From positions 248,001 through 312,000 of the forward strand of contig NZ_CP020046.1 in assembly GCF_002028405.1 (NCBI RefSeq): 64,000 bases of DNA. Reading direction: 5' to 3'. Below the pieces are notes generated by a model. It saw only the letters and a list, made by a program, of their open reading frames with translations, was not told the origin of the DNA and ran no database searches. Position 1 is the stretch's first letter. The number at the start of each line of letters is the position of its first letter. Position numbers and translations under genes: made by a program. The DNA comes from Thiomonas intermedia. Its GTDB lineage: Bacteria > Pseudomonadota > Gammaproteobacteria > Burkholderiales > Burkholderiaceae_C. This document shows, piece by piece, positions 61,122-64,000 of this stretch.

Positions 61122-62252
61122 TCAGCTCTCGGCATAGTGAGCGCGCAGCGCAGCGATACAGGTTGCGTTCTCCGCCTCGGTGCCAACGGAGATGCGCAGC
61201 CATTGCGGCAAGCCGTAGTTGTCCACCGGACGCGCAATGACACCCCGCTGCAGCAAGGCCAGATTCACGCGGGCGCCCGCACCCTCGTCATCGCCGACCC
61301 TGACCAGGATGAAATTGCCTTGCGACGGGATGTAGCGCAGGCCCAGCGCATCGAAGGCCTCAGTCAGTTGGGCCTGTCCAGCACGGTTGACGGCATAAGC
61401 CTGATCGATGAAATCGAGGTCCCCGAGCGCAGCCAGAGCCGCCGCCTGCCCCAGGGTGCTGGTGTTGAAAGCCGAACGCACGCGATTGAGCACGTCGGTG
61501 AGCGCGGGCTGCGAAACCCCGTAGCCCATGCGCAAACCGGCCAGGCCATAAGCCTTGGAGAAGGTGCGCGAAACAAGGAGATTGGGGAATTCACGCACCC
61601 ACGCCATGCTGTCGTAGCGCAGGGCGGGTAGGGTGTATTCCACATAGGCCTCATCGAGCACCACGGCGATGTGCGGCGGCACCTTGCGGAGAAAGTCGAG
61701 CAACTCGTCGGCGGGCAGGAAGGTCCCCGTGGGGTTGTTGGGGTTGGCCACGAAGATCAGCTTGGTCTGCGGTGTGATGGCGGCCAGCATGGCGGGCAGA
61801 TCGTGTCCAAACGCTCGATCAGGCACGACCTGATGCGCCGCCCCGACGCCTTGCACGGCCTGGGTGTAGACGACGAAGCTGTAGCGCGCGTACATACCGG
61901 CATCGGCGTCGGTCAGCAAGGCGCGCGCTGCCATTTCCAGCAAGTCGCTCGACCCGTGTCCCAGCGTGATCCAGTCGGCAGGCACGCCAAGCCGGGTCGC
62001 CAGCGCCTGCTTGAGCGCGTATCCATCGTTGTCGGGGTAGCGGGTGCTGTCCGTCATGGCCGATAGCATGGCTTCCCTGGCGCGGGGCGACATGCCCAGC
62101 GGGTTCTCGTTCGAGGCGAGTTTGACGATGCGTGCGGGCTCCAAACCGAATTGCCGCGCTACTTCCGCGATGGGCTTGCCCCCGACATAGGGTGAAATGG
62201 CCTGCACATAGTCGGCGCCCCAGCGGGCTTGCGTGGCTTGGTGTTCTGACAT
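61122..62252 (-). CDS. hisC: Histidinol-phosphate / aromatic aminotransferase
   Basis: A 376-aa class I PLP aminotransferase of the HisC type: KLASNENPLGMSP, NPNNPTGTFLP, PLP lysine in SRTFSKAYGLAGLRMGY. In this locus, between pheA and tyrA and away from the his operon, the enzyme is often a second HisC that also serves phenylalanine and tyrosine. The ATG at 62252 (MSEHQAT) is preferred to a TTG two codons upstream. Confidence 0.92.
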   Translation of the reverse strand: MSEHQATQARWGADYVQAISPYVGGKPIAEVARQFGLEPARIVKLASNENPLGMSPRAREAMLSAMTDSTRYPDNDGYALKQALATRLGVPADWITLGHGSSDLLEMAARALLTDADAGMYARYSFVVYTQAVQGVGAAHQVVPDRAFGHDLPAMLAAITPQTKLIFVANPNNPTGTFLPADELLDFLRKVPPHIAVVLDEAYVEYTLPALRYDSMAWVREFPNLLVSRTFSKAYGLAGLRMGYGVSQPALTDVLNRVRSAFNTSTLGQAAALAALGDLDFIDQAYAVNRAGQAQLTEAFDALGLRYIPSQGNFILVRVGDDEGAGARVNLALLQRGVIARPVDNYGLPQWLRISVGTEAENATCIAALRAHYAES

Positions 62253-62311
62253 GGTCAAACTTTCAGGGGGGTATAGGGGTCACTGCGGCGAGCTACGGCG
62301 GCACGCCCAGG

Positions 62312-63409
62312 TCAGCTCTCGCGCGGCTTTCTGTCGATGGGATAGGAGCCCAGGCATTTATACATCGCGCAGACCGATTGCAATTCCCGCAAGGCGGTCG
62401 CCACGCGGTCGTCGTTCTGATGGCCTTCGACGTCGATGTAAAAAGCGTATTCCCATTCTCCCGAACGCGCCGGGCGCGATTCGAATCGGGTCATGCTGAC
62501 GCCGTGTTCGGCCAGGGGCTTGAGCAGGTCGTACACCGCGCCGGCCTTGTTGGGCACGGAAAGAATGAGACTGGTCCGGTCGGCTCCGGTGGGCTCGGGC
62601 TGCGCCGCACCCAGCACGACAAAACGCGTGGTGTTCTGCGCCTCGTCCTGAATGGCGCGTGCGGCGATGTGCAGCCCGTAAAGCACCGCGGTCGCTTCGG
62701 CGGCAATCCCGGCGATGCTGGCGTCTTCAGCGGCCAGTCGCGCGCCTTCCGCATTGCTCGACACCGGCCGGATCTCGACACCGGGCAGATGCGCGCGCAG
62801 CCAACCGGCGCATTGGGCCAGGGCCTGGGGGTGCGCGGCCACCGTCTGAATGCCCTGCAGATCGGGTGTCTGCCGCATGAGGAAATGCCGCACCGGCAGG
62901 CTCACTTCGCCGCACAGATGCACGGGATGGGCGAGCAGCAGATCCATACTGCGCGCCACCGCGCCCTCGGTGCTGTTCTCCACCGGCACGATGGCGAATT
63001 CGCTTTCGCCGCTCAGATAGCTGCGGAACACATCGTCGATGGTCGCGCAGGGAAAACCCTGGGCACTGGCGCCGAAGAAACGCCGCGCCGCCTGCTCGCT
63101 GAACGTGCCGGCCGGACCCAGGAAAGCCACGCGCTGCGGTGCTTCGAGGGCACGGCAGGCCGACATGACTTCGCGCCAGATGGCGCTGATGCCCGAATTG
63201 CGCAGCGGCCCGGCATTGTGCTCATGCAGTTTCTCGATCACCTGACGTTCGCGCTCGGGGCGGAACACCGGCATGTTCAGGCGCTGCTTGATGTGGCCGA
63301 TCTGCTGGGCGGCCTCTGCGCGCTGATTCAGCAGGGCCAGAATCTGCTTATCGAGGGCATCGATCTGGTCGCGCCAGGGGCCCAGATCATCGGGAGAAGA
63401 TTGACTCAT
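62312..63409 (-). CDS. pheA: Chorismate mutase / prephenate dehydratase (P-protein)
   Basis: A 365-aa bifunctional enzyme: AroQ chorismate mutase (1-90, DQIDALDKQILALLNQRAE), prephenate dehydratase (about 93-270, FLGPAGTFSEQAA, PVENSTEGAV, and TTRFVVLG near 266) and an ACT domain (about 283-360) with the GAVYDLLKPLAEHGVSMTRFESRP region for phenylalanine feedback. Lies 6 bp after serC. Confidence 0.95.
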   Translation of the reverse strand: MSQSSPDDLGPWRDQIDALDKQILALLNQRAEAAQQIGHIKQRLNMPVFRPERERQVIEKLHEHNAGPLRNSGISAIWREVMSACRALEAPQRVAFLGPAGTFSEQAARRFFGASAQGFPCATIDDVFRSYLSGESEFAIVPVENSTEGAVARSMDLLLAHPVHLCGEVSLPVRHFLMRQTPDLQGIQTVAAHPQALAQCAGWLRAHLPGVEIRPVSSNAEGARLAAEDASIAGIAAEATAVLYGLHIAARAIQDEAQNTTRFVVLGAAQPEPTGADRTSLILSVPNKAGAVYDLLKPLAEHGVSMTRFESRPARSGEWEYAFYIDVEGHQNDDRVATALRELQSVCAMYKCLGSYPIDRKPRES

Positions 63410-63415
63410 CGAATT

Positions 63416-64000
63416 TCAGCCGTGGCTTTTTTCAAAATCATTCAGGTAATCCACCAGGGCCCGCACGCCTTCGAGCGGCATGGCGTTGTAGATCGAGGCC
63501 CGCATGCCGCCCACCGATTTGTGCCCCTTGAGCTGCAGCAGCCCGGCCGCCTCGGCGCCTTGCAGAAAGCTTGCGTTCAAGGCACTGTCACGCAGATGAA
63601 ACGGCACGTTCATGCGCGAGCGGCAGTCGCGGGCCACCCGAGTCTCGTATAGCTGTGAGGCATCGAGCGCGCCGTACAGCAGGTGCGCTTTGGCGATATT
63701 GCGCGCCTCCACTGCGGCCAAACCGCTCAGACCCTCGAAACGCTGGCGCTTGATCCACTGCAAGACCAGTCCGGCGATGTAGATCGCGTAGGTGGGCGGC
63801 GTGTTGAACATGGAGTGGTTGGCCGCCACCACGGCGTAATCGAACGCGCTGGGACAGTGCGGCATGGCATGCCCGAGCATGTCGCGGCGAATGATGACCA
63901 GCGTCAGGCCGGCCGGGCCGATGTTCTTCTGGGCGCCGCCGTAGATGCAGGCGTATCGCGACACATCCACCTCTCGCGACAATAAGTGCGAGGACATGTC
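63416..64000 (-). CDS. serC: Phosphoserine aminotransferase, C-terminal part (partial)
   Basis: The last 194 codons of SerC; the gene continues beyond the window edge. The PLP lysine is in [13 protein letters not shown], and [17 protein letters not shown] plus [18 protein letters not shown] are family stretches. It makes phosphoserine and serves pyridoxine synthesis. First visible gene of serC-pheA-hisC-tyrA-aroA/cmk-rpsA-ihfB. Confidence 0.95.
   Translation of the reverse strand, partial: DMSSHLLSREVDVSRYACIYGGAQKNIGPAGLTLVIIRRDMLGHAMPHCPSAFDYAVVAANHSMFNTPPTYAIYIAGLVLQWIKRQRFEGLSGLAAVEARNIAKAHLLYGALDASQLYETRVARDCRSRMNVPFHLRDSALNASFLQGAEAAGLLQLKGHKSVGGMRASIYNAMPLEGVRALVDYLNDFEKSHG

Overview
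The window looks like a chromosomal segment of a high-GC betaproteobacterium (Burkholderiales), most probably a Thiomonas-type acid-mine arsenite oxidiser. Evidence: the order serC-pheA-hisC-tyrA-aroA/cmk-rpsA-ihfB, the hemCDXY and dnaX-ybaB-recR clusters, and an arsenite oxidase operon that carries both the AioX-AioS-AioR sensing system and a small ArsR/SmtB regulator of the AioF kind, an arrangement described for Thiomonas arsenitoxydans. The genus is an inference; no 16S gene or marker search is available here.

0-2.7 kb: end of a VIT-type iron transporter, the divergent argP/argO pair and a second LysE-type exporter. 2.8-6.3 kb: an ars operon (arsR-arsI-arsC-arsB) followed by an ECF sigma factor with a cysteine-rich tail. 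6.4-14.9 kb: the arsenite oxidation locus. aioXSR read leftwards; aioBA, a cytochrome c, a nitroreductase and aioF read rightwards. A clear sigma-54 promoter lies before aioB and two matching 16-bp palindromes lie upstream of it. 15.0-20.4 kb: a second metalloid/redox block: an ArsP-like permease, a DUF2892 membrane protein, a mini-thioredoxin, an HbpS/GlcG protein, a VOC protein, a glutaredoxin-type ArsC, a Crp/Fnr regulator, a cytochrome c'-like protein and an MBL-fold protein. Together these genes would sense arsenite, oxidise it in the periplasm, pass electrons to cytochrome c, and reduce and export what enters the cell.

20.4-39.8 kb is mostly core: an orphan ParA-type ATPase, a PAS-GGDEF cyclase, cysM, hemCDXY, ppc, a patatin, a two-component system, a PQQ-type sugar dehydrogenase, uvrB and an aromatic/aspartate aminotransferase. 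39.8-41.1 kb is an AT-rich insertion with one unrecognised membrane protein. 41.1-50.9 kb: PHB depolymerase, an RnfB-like ferredoxin, queF, an NHL-repeat protein, recR-ybaB-dnaX, an esterase, a protein with a C-terminal lysozyme-inhibitor (Ivy) domain and an unknown membrane protein. 51.1-52.8 kb: vapBC and a queuosine-precursor transporter with a preQ1-I riboswitch. 53.1-64 kb: valS facing the aromatic amino acid/rpsA/ihfB operon.

Non-coding structure is rich. A MITE-like element with TATTGATCYGGC terminal inverted repeats occurs three times and abuts core genes; one copy supplies the recR stop codon. Its inner modules form an 81-bp tandem repeat at 34.6 kb. A hairpin repeat with compensatory base changes occurs at 28.25 and 52.02 kb, and a 25-bp motif recurs beside the AT-rich gene and beside vapBC. 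No tRNA, rRNA, CRISPR array or complete insertion sequence was seen.
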